Of a DNA stretch of 64,000 bases, positions 44,558 to 56,280 are shown one piece after another (the first letter of the stretch is position 1; the number at the start of each line of letters is the position of its first letter). The DNA lies in the NCBI GenBank assembly GCA_003008705.1, contig PDUO01000053.1:127891-191890 (forward strand), read 5' to 3'. The stretch comes from Pezicula radicicola. Lineage: Eukaryota > Ascomycota > Leotiomycetes > Helotiales > Dermateaceae. A model generated the notes under the pieces. That model made no database searches. It saw only the letters and a program-made list of their open reading frames with translations, and had not been told where the DNA came from. A program made the translations under genes and the position numbers.

Positions 44558-46314
44558 CTCCGACGCATGTTCGTCTGTATTGGGGGGTAGATAGCAGAGC
44601 GTGAATTTTCGGGGATATTGAGAGGATGGATAGGCATTGGTGGTGGCTGGGAAGGGGATGCGATACAGGAGATGTATTGTTTTAGCAGAAAGGAGTTGAT
44701 GGCTTCACTGACCTGGACAATTGGAAAGAGCGTACAGACAGAAGCATCTTGTCCAAGTGTGATGCGGGGGAAGCGTGGTACGCTACGTCACGAAGTCACG
44801 TTGTTTGTACTGTACCTCCGTACCTAGCTTGGTGCCTCAGACATCTTTGGGGCTAAAATCTCCCGCTCCGAGGATGTGACGAATTTTGGTCACATCTTCG
44901 GAAGCTAGGTTAATATGTAGTTGGCTCCGAGGATGTGTCCAGGATGTGGCCGCAATCAGCCCCTGGTCCCGGCTTCCTTAATCGCCAGGCCCCTTCCGGG
45001 CCTCCCTTAGTAAGCAGGCCAGGTACAGCCAAACGTCGAATTTCAGCTAAACGTTGATTTTATATAAGTCGTAAATAAATATATATAGTTTATTATACAT
45101 GTACCTTTTTTAAATAATTTTAAGTTAATATATATAAATATTATAAATAATTATTTAAATTTAAAAGGTTTTCTTATTATTTAAATTAATAAATCTTTAT
45201 ATTTTAATAAATTTAACTAAGATTATATAACTAAGAATAACCTCTAGTTAAGGAAGGTAATTATTAATTCTAGCTAGTGTAGTACAACCCTATATATCCC
45301 CTTTATAATTATTACATTATAATTTACTAAACCTTAACTCCCGGATTTCGGCGTGTGGGGGAAGAGATACAGGGATGAATCGGGAAACGTGGAGAAGTTA
45401 CCTGGGTAGTATTTGAATCAGGGGAGTACTAGATTCAGGTACGGTCACCTAATCGGCGTACAACACGCAGAATCTACTTAATTCCTTCTATATAACTCAT
45501 CTTTTATTGGAACTTGGACTTGGAAACGCGGGGAAGCTATTACGGAATGTGGGGGCTAGTGCTCCGGTACCTAGTTGGCAGGTTGTTTATATGTTGCCAC
45601 ATATAGCAGTATTGCTATCCATTTCAGAAACCGCAAATCTTGCCTATATTTAGTTTATGCCACAGATGAACCGACGGCAATTATTCTGCCAGTTGGTTTC
45701 TAAGCGTCTCACTTACATTCAGACTGTTTCTCCGATGTTATGCAAGCTGTTTGTGCATGATTCAGCACTTACTCTCTTTTGTATATATATGTAGTCTCAT
45801 TTTCCTACTCTAGAAATCAAGCAAATTCTCTATTGACTTCCGATCCATATACTCGCCAATATATTCTCCCATTTTCCAACATTATGGCAAACACCCGTAA
45901 TCTCGGTTGCTTCCATTACGCGTCTAATTTCCTCCTCAGCACTCCAAATCTATAGAACTTTATCTTAGTGGACATTCGATAGGTGAGGGGATGGTGATTC
46001 TACGCTGTCGGATAGTATGGAGGAGTGCTGCGAGCTGTACGAGTGCGAGGGTGGGGTAGAAATCGGAATGTGGAGAAGCTGCAGAACAACCTGGGGAAAC
46101 TCGCAGCTTTTTGGTTGATAGGAGCCGGTGTTTTTCTGGGGTCTGTACTATGATGAAGTATATTATATATATATCGAGCTTTTTTCCCTTTCAAATTTCT
46201 ACTTGGTACTTCACTTCAGTTCCTTCTGTCGATTTCCCAGCTCGACCTCGAAGTCACCTTATCCGCGAAGAACTTGCTTGAGCTTTAGCTGCTTTCCATA
46301 TTTTCAGAGCCAAC
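44558..46314. other. Gene-free, partly AT-rich spacer
   Basis: Contains a hairpin-forming motif at 44865-44904 (GCTCCGAGGATGTGAC and its inverted copy) with a third copy at about 44932. An extremely AT-rich tract follows at about 45055-45340 (TATATAAATA-type sequence with stops in all frames) that looks like RIP-affected repeat DNA. The last 300 bp before 46315 form the promoter side of the DUF8021 gene. No RNA gene seen. Confidence 0.5.
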
Positions 46315-47349
46315 ATGCGTGTAACCGCAGCAGCAGCCCTGGTCCTCGCGGTGGCGGCGTCCGCAATGCCTGCCGTGTCGAACAACAGCGGGTCGAGCAG
46401 CGACACGTCCGACAGCAACTGCTCCAGCTCCCGGCAGTGCCTAACAAACATGGTCACCAAAATCCTGGATTCCATGGTGGCGCACAACCCAGACACCCTA
46501 CCGCTAGCACCGATCTATAGGGCCACTGAAAACTCCCACCCGGCAGCCCTCGGCATGATGACCTCGTGGCGTACTATCACTACAGCCGGCTCACCTAGCA
46601 TACTAGCAATCGATACTACCAACGGCACGGCGTACTTTGCCCTAGATATCAACGAAGGCAATGACGATATCCAAAACATCCTTCGGGGCCGAGTTAAGGT
46701 AGTTGGCCAGAATATTACCGAGCTAGAACTCTTTATTAACCGCTTCCGCGGCGACCATGGCTTCTCCTTCTCGTCCGAGGAACTTCCAGCCAACTATAAG
46801 GACTTAATGAACCCCCCGGCGAATCGAACCAAGCCTAGCCGAGCAGATTTAGAGGCTATTAGCGCGGCCCTCTTCGCCAACTCCAGCAACCCGGCGAGCA
46901 ACACCTCAGTCACTGTCGCCGACGATTGCCAATTCACCGAACTAGGCTGGAGTGTCATCGATACCGGAAACTACGGAAACGCTTCCTCTACCCCTCTCGG
47001 TTGTAGCTGGCCCTCTGATCACCCTACCGACCCTAACGCACGAATCAACCTAGTTATCGATGAGGAATTGGGCTTCGTTATTACCAGCGGCATTGTTCAC
47101 GGTAAGGTCTTCCCCTACGCGAATATCACCGAGTCCGCCTTCATCCCGAACGACATGACTACGGCCCAGGAAGCTCAGCAGGCTTGGGTCGATGAGATGG
47201 TCGAACTGGGTACGGTTCCTATGCTGGAGCCTACTGGTGCTACTGGTGATACTCTCGAATTGCTCCAGTTCTACAACAATGAGCTCCAGGCTATGCAGAT
47301 TAATGTCTACTTAAGCGGTCCGGGTATGACATCGCCTTGGTTGTCGTAG
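46315..47349 (+). CDS. Secreted DUF8021-type protein
   Basis: Single exon of 344 residues. The N-terminus MRVTAAAALVLAVAASAMPA is a clear signal peptide, cleaved after about residue 18. The mature protein has a Ser-rich N-terminus with Cys pair (NCSSSRQC), then RATENSHPAALGMMTSWRTI, AIDTTNGTAYFALDINEG, RGRVKVVGQNITELELFINR, GDHGFSFSSEELPANY, a Cys-containing block (DDCQFTELGWSVID, PLGCSWPSDHPTDPNAR), and LQFYNNELQAMQINVYLSGP. These are the conserved stretches of fungal DUF8021 proteins, widespread in ascomycetes with no established function. Several N-x-S/T sites suggest glycosylation. The gene is intact, GC-biased at third positions and sits between AT-rich degraded tracts, so it is probably under selection. 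Confidence 0.88.
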   Translation: MRVTAAAALVLAVAASAMPAVSNNSGSSSDTSDSNCSSSRQCLTNMVTKILDSMVAHNPDTLPLAPIYRATENSHPAALGMMTSWRTITTAGSPSILAIDTTNGTAYFALDINEGNDDIQNILRGRVKVVGQNITELELFINRFRGDHGFSFSSEELPANYKDLMNPPANRTKPSRADLEAISAALFANSSNPASNTSVTVADDCQFTELGWSVIDTGNYGNASSTPLGCSWPSDHPTDPNARINLVIDEELGFVITSGIVHGKVFPYANITESAFIPNDMTTAQEAQQAWVDEMVELGTVPMLEPTGATGDTLELLQFYNNELQAMQINVYLSGPGMTSPWLS

Positions 47350-47762
47350 ATGGGATGTTTGTTAGATGTAATGGGAGGAGATTGAGGGAGATTATTTTTT
47401 CACTTTTTTTTAATTCACTTGAATCAACTTCTATATAGGGGGTTGTTGTATCTATTGGTGCCTGGTTGTCAGTGATGGAAATCCGAGTTGGAAGACTAGA
47501 TTTTCGGACATTGGTCAATCGACTTTTTGGTATACTCGTTGACTTATTCTAATCAATAAAATCATTAAGTTTTTTTTAAAAAAAAATTTAACCTTAAGTC
47601 CGTGAGAAAGCATGGGAGCATAAGTATTTCCTTTCCCAGTTCTGAAATTCATACCTATTTCGTTTCAATGATAATCTGAACTCTATCAACATACAAGGCA
47701 AAAATAAAACCATCCTAGACCTACTTTGCCACCTCCTATACCTCCGCCCAGAGAATCCATTA
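47350..47762. other. 3' flank of DUF8021 gene, no gene seen
   Basis: T-rich 3' region including an oligo-A run at about 47575-47586; no coding features. Confidence 0.35.
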
Positions 47763-48509
47763 GAACAACTCTTTATTCACTAGGAAACCATTCCAAATCT
47801 ACTACTCCGATACCGACAACCAACACAACAAAGAAATCTACCCCCTCCCGGTCCACTGCTTCTATCTCACCCACGGCGTCAACCGAGAAGGTACATCCTT
47901 GATTCTCGACACTAACGAAGGCACCATAACTGAGTTCTCTTACACGGCATCCCATATCACAGTACCTTACGAAGAATACAAGGCTCTACCTCAAGCAGAG
48001 AAATGGAAAGCTCATTGCACAACATCCATTAGAGCATTGTTGGACACGTGGATGCAGAGGTATAAGAAATTGGTGTGGATGTTAGTACCAAACCCGATTG
48101 GTCGGCCGATAACGGGGAGGTTCTATAGTCGTGCCGAGTCGAGTGTTGAGGAGGAACTTCTTATGCAACAAGGGTAGTTGGAGCCGTGGCATCTTCAAGA
48201 TGACAGCAATTATGATCATGGTAAGAGTGAGAGTAAGCATGATAGGGAGCAGCATCAGGCAAGGCGAAGGGGGAGAGAAAGCATGTAGCGGTAGGTTCAG
48301 ATGTTCAACCCTCTTTCTTGTGTTAAATTTACGAAAGTTAATGTTATTTTCGTAGGATGTTTACAATGTATATATCTGCCACGGATATACACATCACTTC
48401 GACAAAGAGCGATGTGAAGCCGAATTATTAGACCTATCAAAGAAGAATGATGCGGATAAGATGCGACGAATGGCTGAAGCGAATCCGGATGCGGCATTGT
48501 TCGACTGAA
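47763..48509 (+). pseudogene. Hypothetical protein, broken or partial
   Basis: An AG acceptor-like site at 47761-47762 opens a frame encoding FTRKPFQIYYSDTDNQHN, LPVHCFYLTHGVNREGTSLI, LDTNEGTITEFSYTAS and PQAEKWKAHCTTSIRALLDT. It is stopped by TAG at 48175-48177, but the same frame continues LEPWHLQDDSNYDH for about 35 codons. A last exon begins near 48355 (DVYNVYICHGYTHHFDKERC) and ends with TGA at 48507-48509. The N-terminus is not visible. I know this only as a fungal protein type of unknown role. Probably a decaying gene; alternatively the TAG lies in an intron (GTAGTT donor). Confidence 0.45.
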
Positions 48510-48719
48510 AGACATTTTTGGTTTCTGTTACAGCTAAGGGCTGATAACAGGACTCACTGCCTCCCGAATAGGAAGCAAATATCAATTTTCAATAAATATA
48601 CATCCGTTCAGAGAGTTCATAGCAAGGCGTAAAAAGACTGATATATTTTATATTCCGTGATCGAGTATTAGACATATGGAGAGATCAACGACTATTTTAA
48701 CCTAGAATAGCTTGTGACT

Positions 48720-50560
48720 TATTCATTTCATGAACTACAGTCAGATGCTGTCTATCAGCGCATTTATACCCGTCGCCTGGGGTTGCGCAAGTATTCCACG
48801 AGCACCACTGCACCGGCACCGCTCCTTGTAAAAGCGCTACCCACTGGAGTAGCGACCACCTCGATCATCAGCTGTGTCGTGGATGCTACCGCAGTCGTTA
48901 CCTGAGGAGGGTATGCGGTCGCCTCGGGCTGCACAACAAGCGCTGTATTAATACCCAAAGCCTGCATCTCTTCATGGCAGTCAGCCGAACTACATCACAA
49001 AGCTGTAGTGCAGGTAAGGCTGCAACCAGTCTTCGCCACGGCAGACTAAAACAGTCGGAGCTGGCTCGATAGTTGTTGACGCCGTACTCTCGTAGATAGG
49101 AGGGCCGTCTCTTTTTTGTCTGCCGCAATAGTTGTCACCATCCTCTCGCTTACAGTTAGCAAAGCCCGTAGATAGTGAGCTGTGGCTGGAGGACGGCGGG
49201 CTCGTAGAGACCAGCTTCGTCTTGGTTGCCATAGAGAGAGACCTTTCCTTTCCGAAGACTTTGAACTCAGCCTTGCCTTCTTTCTCGATGCCCTTAACGC
49301 AAACCTGAATCAGTGCTAGAGTGGCCGCGACCTCGGTAGCATCTAAGACCCAACCTGTACATGGGTGTTAGCGTCTTGAACAACCACCATTCCGGCTATA
49401 TAGAACTTGCCGACAAACGGGATGAGATCTTCAATAAGTTCCAGCGGTGCTAGCAGTGCGGGAACAACAACTCAGCAAAAAGCCTTTGCTGCAACATCAA
49501 GTGCTAATTGTTCCTTAGTAGCTTCTGCTGCATCTTTCGCTGTGTCTGCGGCTTTTTGGTCGAGTTCTGATTTAGTTAGCGGTGCCTTGAAGCTCGAGCA
49601 GCAGTAGGATTGAAAACCACCGTTGCACGTTTAATCTTTATTTCCGCTGTGGTTATTCGTGTCGGTAACAAGTTCAGTCTCATCTGGCATTAAGCACATC
49701 AGTAAGGTTTCAAGACCATTAGACAAAGGAACATACCGTCTGCATAGCCCGAGATACATGACAATCCTACTCCACGATATCCGCGCCACTAACACTTGCC
49801 CATAGTGTTTCCATCATTGCCGCAGATATTCGGTATCGTCCGTTGGGGCAGCGGTCACTATCAAGACGTTAGTCTTAGTGGTCTTTCCGAGAGAATGAGA
49901 GAGAGAGAGATAGCAAGGGCGGTACTAGCTTGGTAGACAACTGTCCAGGCTTACCGTTCATCTGAGCAACCTGATTTGTGCCCTTCTTACATTTGGTATT
50001 ACAGTCCGTAGTGTAGCGTGTTAGTTTTGCCGCCTTGTCTGCAGAAGATTGTTTGGCACTATTCTGTTAGTCCTGGGTAACGCCTGAGGCTAGGTTGTTT
50101 GATGAAGACTGGTCCTTCTAGTCAATAGCCCACACCATTATGCCACCGAGACATTGGCCGTTGGCGAATGACTTTGTAATCAATAGTAAGCAGAGTTTTA
50201 GTCTCCTGGACTTGTAAAACTCACCTTCTTTTCCGAAAAAGTATTATCGTTGTCGTATGACACCCACTAGTTGTCATTCTAGGTAATCTATTTGACGCCA
50301 GCAGGCTTGTCCCAGGTAGGGTCGAGATTGTACTAGCTAATGATATCGGAGATCTCCTAGTAATCGAGGATGCCGGCCGTACCAGAAAAAGGCCCAGCAT
50401 CGGCACCGCCGCTGAACTCGCAGACTCTATTTGGCTTGTTGCACGAAGGATCCTTCAAAGTGAAAGAGCGGCCGTACTACTCGGGCTACATCTTAGTACC
50501 CAAATTACAATTGTTGGGGGTTTATTAATGAATTATATCTACTAATATTAACCTATGTGG
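48720..50560 (-). pseudogene. GH18 chitinase of killer-toxin-like type, degraded
   Basis: The reverse strand from 50560 encodes the end of a GH18 domain (GRSFTL-like text, DPSCNKPNRVCEFSGG, GPFSGTAGILDY, WVSYDNDNTFSEK, FANGQCLGGIMVWAID). Then come the Cys-rich linker and C-terminal region typical of large subgroup-C chitinases (CRGYRGVGLSCISGYADG-like text, QSYCCSSFKAPLTKSELDQ, VPALLAPLELIEDLIPFVGK). Many codons are now TAG or TAA where Gln or Trp is expected, and the frame shifts repeatedly. The N-terminal LysM and most of the catalytic domain, including the DxxDxDxE motif, are not visible. This family hydrolyses chitin and resembles the alpha subunit of yeast killer toxins. The copy is dead. 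Confidence 0.7.
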
Positions 50561-50777
50561 TACTCTTTTTTTTTTAGCTATAACCTCTCTTTTACTGCGG
50601 GTGTTAGCTTCTGAGGGATCTTATCTGTGGACTTCTTGTGGTTCTCTCTCTACTGTACCTTGTTTTAAGACCTGTTCGTTGACTTTGGTCGCGGCTGCCT
50701 GCGTAGTGCCTTAAGCCACCTTACTTCCGCCGAAAAAGGTCTTCTCAACCTTAGGATTCTTTTCTATTCACAGTTCT

Positions 50778-50992
50778 ATTATCGATGACAGCAGGAGGGA
50801 GGCAAAACCTTAAGAGATTACGATCTCCTATACGGCCTTTAGCAGGTCTTGGAAATTAAGGTGCGAGCCTTATTTCTTAATTCCATTATCGATAATAGCA
50901 GGAGGGAGGCAAAACTTAAGAGATGAAAGTCTCTTATTCAGCCTCTGGCCGGTCTTGGAAATGAAGGTGTGAGCCTTATTTCTTAATTCCAT
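50778..50992. repeat. Two tandem copies of a 107-bp unit
   Basis: Copy 1 (50778-50884) and copy 2 (50885-50992) both start ATTATCGAT, share AGCAGGAGGGAGGCAAAAC near the start, and end GAGCCTTATTTCTTAATTCC. They differ by scattered substitutions and small indels. No coding potential. Origin unknown. Confidence 0.7.
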
Positions 50993-51104
50993 AAGTGGAG
51001 TAGGGTTCTCTATGGTCGCCTAGAATGTCCGAACCACTATCATTGCAAGCTTTGGCTAGTTCTATAGTTGCGAAGATTTATTATTACAAAGGGAGCTTTA
51101 ACTA

Positions 51105-51182
51105 ATGCTACAGCCAGAATCACAGCCCATAGCTAGAACCACAGCCTACAGCCAAAACCACAGCCCATAACCAAAACCATGT
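51105..51182. repeat. Degenerate short tandem repeat (CACAGCC unit)
   Basis: About five imperfect copies of a roughly 16-bp phrase, CACAGCCYAYAGCYARAAC-like. It is followed to 51400 by repeated TACTCAATT phrases. Non-coding, low complexity. Confidence 0.5.
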
Positions 51183-51439
51183 CAGAAACGGTGCTTGTAA
51201 ATAGGCTTTGGCACTGGAATATTCGGAAAGTCAATTTAGTCTTATTTAGAGTGGCAAAGCCACTCCAAGTAGCTTTATCAATTTAGTTAATCATTCCTAA
51301 CAAGCCAGAACTACAGCCTACAGTGATACCTCATACTCAATTGAGTGGTGATAGCCTATACTCAATTCAAGTAATAGGCAATATTCAATTAAATAGTAGG
51401 CTCGTAGGCATTACTAGTTCGCTTAGCTTTAAGATCTTG

Positions 51440-54400
51440 TCACATTTTCTTTTCCCTAGCTCGAAAGCCTTCTCCATATCCCTCCAAACCCTCCAAATCC
51501 AGCAACGGCAGCGCAACGCTAAAATCCTTATGCGGCTTGAGCAGTAGATCGAAGAGCTTCTTGCCGATTTCCACCGTGAGCAGTTTGGTCGAGTCTGGCA
51601 TTTTGAGCACGGAGGCGTCGTCCTTGGCGGAGTTGAGCAGGTTTTTGACCTCTACGTTGGCTATCGAGCTGAGGAAGGTGTTTGCGCTGGCGTAGTTGGC
51701 TTGACCGTGCTGATCGACACCGAACTGAAAAGGACGAAGAAATCCAGCGTGATGCCCGCAGCTGTGGTGGCGTTGTGCAGGTTCCATGTGCCCATGACCT
51801 TTGGCGCAACGCAGAGGGTCCATTCGTCGAAAGTCATTTTGGGGAAAGTCTGGTCTTGGAGCGCCAATGTCATCTGGTGAATGCCCTTGAGAAGCAGTGT
51901 GCATGCCTTCAGAGCCTTGTCGACATCCTCGGGTTTGGTGACGTCGCCTTTGACGAACTTGGCTGTGCAGCCCATACTAAGCAGCTCGTTGGCAAATACT
52001 TGGTGCTCTGGATCAGTTCCTGCACTTCGCGCCATGAAGATGATCTCTTCTGCGCCGGCATCTGTCATCCATACGGTAATAGCGCGACTCAGACCTCCGA
52101 GGCCACCCACCAAGATATAGGATGTGGAAGGCGGGCTCTTCAGGTGGAGGACCTTCTTGGCTATTTCAAAGTCCTGCTCGGCTTCGTTGGAAGGCTTGCG
52201 AACGCAAAAGCTCCCCGCTCCGGGTCGGGTCCAAGTACCTCGTCGCTGAAAACCAATGCGGCCGATGTGGGTGCCTTTCTGCCTGTAGCGGAATACGTCC
52301 TGTACTTTGGCAGCTCTGAATATCTTGATTGGCTTGATAGACTCAATGGTGCCTTGTTCGCACTCGTTCACGACTCTTTGAATGACGCTGTTTCCAATGA
52401 TCAGCTATACTGCTCCTAGTGATTCGTGAATGTGTGATGTCGGACTGACCTGTGCATAGCCTCTGCCTGATCAATCAGCGGATCGATGTCCGCACATGTA
52501 TAGCTGCGGTTAGCCAGGAAGTTCTGCATGTCGAGTTTACCACCGCCAGAAGGTCTCTCTTGCCAATCTCGACCATGTGTCCCCATGGCGCCAGGCATCT
52601 CCATGTAGCATGCAGGAGCTTGCCGGACAACGAGTTGAGAACAACATCGATACCTTGGCCGCCGGTCTCCCGCCTGATGCCTTTAACGAAGGACGAGTCT
52701 CGAGAATGGAAGTTGCGGTTCCTAGAGAACTGGAAGCTCTCCATCAAGAACTTGACCTTCTCTTCGCTGCCTACTGTGACGTAGAGCTCTGCACCTAGCA
52801 TTCTTGCAACTTGGGTTGCTGCTAGGCCTACACCTCCACAAGCGCTGTGGATGAGAACAGTGTTTGAGGTTAGTACTACAGCATCTCCCTCAGTGGACAA
52901 AAAAATGCACTCCGTACCTGTCCACGCTGAAGACAGCCGACGTTGATCAAAGAGAACCAGGCCGTGACATATGAGCCAAGCAATGTTGCAGCTTTATCGA
53001 AGCTTATGTTGCTTGGGATCTTTGCAAACAAATATTCCGGCGCTGTTGTAAATATGCCAAACGCATTTCTGTGTAGTGAGAGAACTCTGTAGGAAGTTCT
53101 TTAGTGACTAGAACTTGACAGAGTCCAGGTTCGCAAAGAACGATCCATTTCTGTCCAGAAGGGAAACGATATCCTGGTCTACTGGGGGTTCTTCGTCCAG
53201 CGTGCACACCGTTACTGTATATCCCACTTCTTTGAACTCGTGAACCACAGTGGAGACCTCCTTTGCCTCGCGATCATCGCACAAGACAGCCACACGATGT
53301 TAGGGAAGCTGCTTTGGGGCCTGGCTTGCCAGGACTGTTGTGATCAGCTGATGGGTACCAGCAGCAACACCTTCGATCTGGTCGATAGCTCTTCTTCCCA
53401 CTGCTCCATGCTAAGACCTAGTCCGGCCGCCCTGCCATCCGCTTCCACTGCCCACCAACGTGGCTGAGCTCCGAATATATAGTTGAAAGACTTCGAAGAA
53501 GGTGAAAGCTCGCGCAAAAGCAGCTTGCGACTCGGAGCTAAGAGTTGCTTGCAATTAGTAAGACTCTTCTGAATGGATTGCGTGCTGTGAACAACGTTAT
53601 TTGCGATAATTAATTAAATTCGCGGTCCTCGAATCCCTGTTCGATCAGGTCTTGACTAATGTCCAAAGTAGAGTACTCTATACGTGCGAAAGCCTTCGAT
53701 TGGTCCTTCTCGGAGATGTAGCCTGTCGAAGTGAACGTATACTTGGAACAGAGGATGTAGCCATCGGAAGTAGTCAGACGGCTGAGAACCTCACTTGCCA
53801 CTAAGCCTCTTCTATTTCCGATCTCGAGAATGGCCATGTTTAGCTTCAAATGGCCCAGGTATTATAGAAGCTCAGGTTGGTCTGGTCCATCGATCAGCTT
53901 GTAGAACTCACGAAGCCTTTCAACGGAAGTAATTTCGTCGAGGGTCTGGCCAGACAAAGCGAGGTCCATGGATTCACTCAAAGCTAGATCCAGAGACTGC
54001 ATACTGTCTTAGAAGGATGTGTAAGAGCGGATTAGCTCCCGACCCATAAGCGGCTATTACGCACCTTGCCCCGAGAACACTATCACAATGCTGGTTTTTC
54101 GTACATCCTTCACTGCTGGTGATGCTTTTATAGTCATGCCGTTGTTGAAGACCGCGAACGAACGGTACAGTAGGTGCTCTCTCTGTCGAGCCAAGGTATA
54201 AGCAAGGTCTCCAGCCTTTTCGGGGTTCTGTTCTGTCCACTGCTTATATCGGGCAGCTAACCTGTCTAGAGACTTAGCTATATTTACTAAATAGAGTATT
54301 AGTTGAGGCCCGCTCGTCGGCTTGTATATAACAGGAGCTATCCTAGATGTCGCCGTGGAATCTAGGATAACTAGGGCTCGGAAACGAAAATGAATTAATG

Positions 54401-56223
54401 AAAATTCATCTTCATTTAGTCAAATGAAGTGAAAAATTAAGGCTTAAAAATGAAAATGAATTTTATTTTAAAATAGTTAAATGAAGATGAATTTTCCATT
54501 AGTTCATTTATAATTAAGACACTAGTATACCTAATTAATTATAGAGTTATACTTTTAACTATATAAACAACTTCTAAACTTCTTAAATTTTATAATAATT
54601 ATAGATTACTATATCCTTAAAATTTAGGAAAGAGATTATATTATAGAAAGCTAAGTTATTATAATTATTAGATTTCTAAAAACAAAATTAATAATTTTTA
54701 CCCCCCCTCCTCTGGCAAAGAAACCAGAGGAGGGGGCGGATTAACCCATTCCGGTGAAAATTAAAAGTTCAATGAAAATTCATGAATTTTCAATATTATA
54801 ATGAATTGAACTAAGTTATATACAAATGAAGATGAATTGAATTTAAAGGGGCCAAATGAAGATGAATATATTCATTTCCGAGCCCTAAGGATAACGTGGC
54901 CGTTCGACCTGCCAATACCAAAGGAATTAATACTCACACGCTTAAGTTTATTCGTGGGCCATGGAGTTGGATTAAGTGGTATAGTTAGTTTGGCCTCCTT
55001 GAATAGAATCTTGTGGTTAGGACTTGTGAAGCTGATGTTGGGAGAAATCGTTCGATTCTCTAAGGCAAGGATTATCTTAATGATAGACACGAGGCCTGAT
55101 ACTCCCTTAGTGTGGCTGACGTTCGGCTTTACTAACCTAATGTAAACCCCAGAGTCACTACTACCGAAAATGCGAGCGACAGCATTACATTCGAGGGGAT
55201 CGCCGACTGGGGTACCGGTTCCGTGACACTCTACCATAGTAGTAGCCCAAAGTCTATTATGCCAGCGATGGAGTAAGCATGACGTATTAGTATTTCCTGC
55301 GCATTAGTACTTGGAACTGAGGTTCCAGCGCCTAAGTTTCCATTGGCATTGAGAGAAGTGGCTCTAATGACGGCTCGGACTAGGTTGCCGTCTCTGATTG
55401 TATAGGCCAGCGGTTTTACGACGATAGCAGTTGCTGCTTCGCCTCTTGTATATCCGTTGGCATCCGCCGAAAAGCTCTTACAGGAGCCATCGGCAGAAAG
55501 AATTCCTTGTTCTGTCATTGTGTTCATTATTGTTGGCATTAGAATTAGGTTAACACCCGATACCAAAGCGGCTTTGCAATCACCTTGTGACAATGCCATG
55601 CAAGTTTCGTTCAAAGCCGCTAACGAGGATGAATAGGCGGTTCGGATAGTTGTACTGGGGCCACAGAAACCCATCTTGTATGAGATCTGGTTTGCGAGTA
55701 TGAAATCCTGAGAGCCGCCAACACGGTGAATGCCATACGGTTGGTTATCCCGGAAGCCCATTTCCTGCCAATCTTCACCGAAGCTACTAACGTAGGACCC
55801 TATCGACTTCCCTTTCCACCCTGTGATACCGGCGTCCTCAAGACATTCTCGAGCGACTTCTAGTAGTAGTCGTTACTGGGGATCGAGACGTTCGGCCTCG
55901 ACTCGTCCTGGACTGAAAAAGGAAGTATCGAGCGCGGATAGATCTACAGAGTCGTCAAGAAAGAACCCGTACCCGGTGCCAATATGGGCAGGCTTCTTTC
56001 CTAGAGTGTAGTACGCATCTATGTTGAATCGAGATTCCGGTACTCGACAACGGGCATCTCCTTTATTTAACAGGAAATAGTAAAACCCTTGAGGTGATCG
56101 TAGACCGCCTGGAAGACGTAGGGCCATGCCGCAGATAGCCATTGGAGTAGTAGTAGTATTGCCCGCGAGCGCACCATTGGCGGGCACACTATTGCTGTAA
56201 TGAATCTTAGCCCAGCTTGACAT
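51440..56223 (-). pseudogene. Highly reducing polyketide synthase, degraded
   Basis: From the ATG at 56223 the reverse strand encodes a ketosynthase start (PMAICGMALRLPGG), an in-frame TAA right after RLDPQ (about 55876), then the rest of the KS. The active-site stretch reads GPSTTIRTAYSSSLAAL, with Tyr replacing the catalytic Cys; [10 protein letters not shown] and the [11 protein letters not shown] region are still readable. After a transposon insertion (54372-54887) the linker and first residues of an acyltransferase (VFSGQGA) follow. Most AT and all DH sequence is gone. A methyltransferase piece follows (53610-53849, MAILEIGNRRG), then an enoylreductase (53293-52475, IHSACGGVGLAATQVARML), ketoreductase (52371-51680, YILVGGLGGLSRAI, NYASANTFL) and a bit of carrier-protein helix (EIGKKLFDLLLKP). 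Order KS-(AT)-MT-ER-KR-ACP defines a fungal HR-PKS. Multiple stops and deletions exclude function. Product unknown. Confidence 0.85.
54372..54887. mobile_element. Non-autonomous hAT-type element with 8-bp TSD
   Basis: Ends are TAGGGCTCGGAAA (54372) and its inverse TTTCCGAGCCCTA (ending 54887), followed inward by inverted TTCATCTTCATTT tracts. The element is flanked by a perfect 8-bp direct repeat AGGATAAC (54364-54371 and 54888-54895). An 8-bp duplication and a YAGGG-type terminus are hallmarks of hAT transposons. The 516-bp interior is AT-rich with no open frame, so it is a MITE-like copy. It splits the PKS relic between ketosynthase and acyltransferase; removing the element and one TSD puts both sides in the same frame. 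Confidence 0.88.
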
Positions 56224-56280
56224 GTAGTTCTTCGATCTCCCAATTCTCAACTTGCTTAGATCACCAAAGCAACTTCGTTA

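Noticed and set aside
51682..52419. 245-codon + strand open frame
   Set aside because: Antisense to the ketoreductase part of the PKS relic; no family resemblance of its own.
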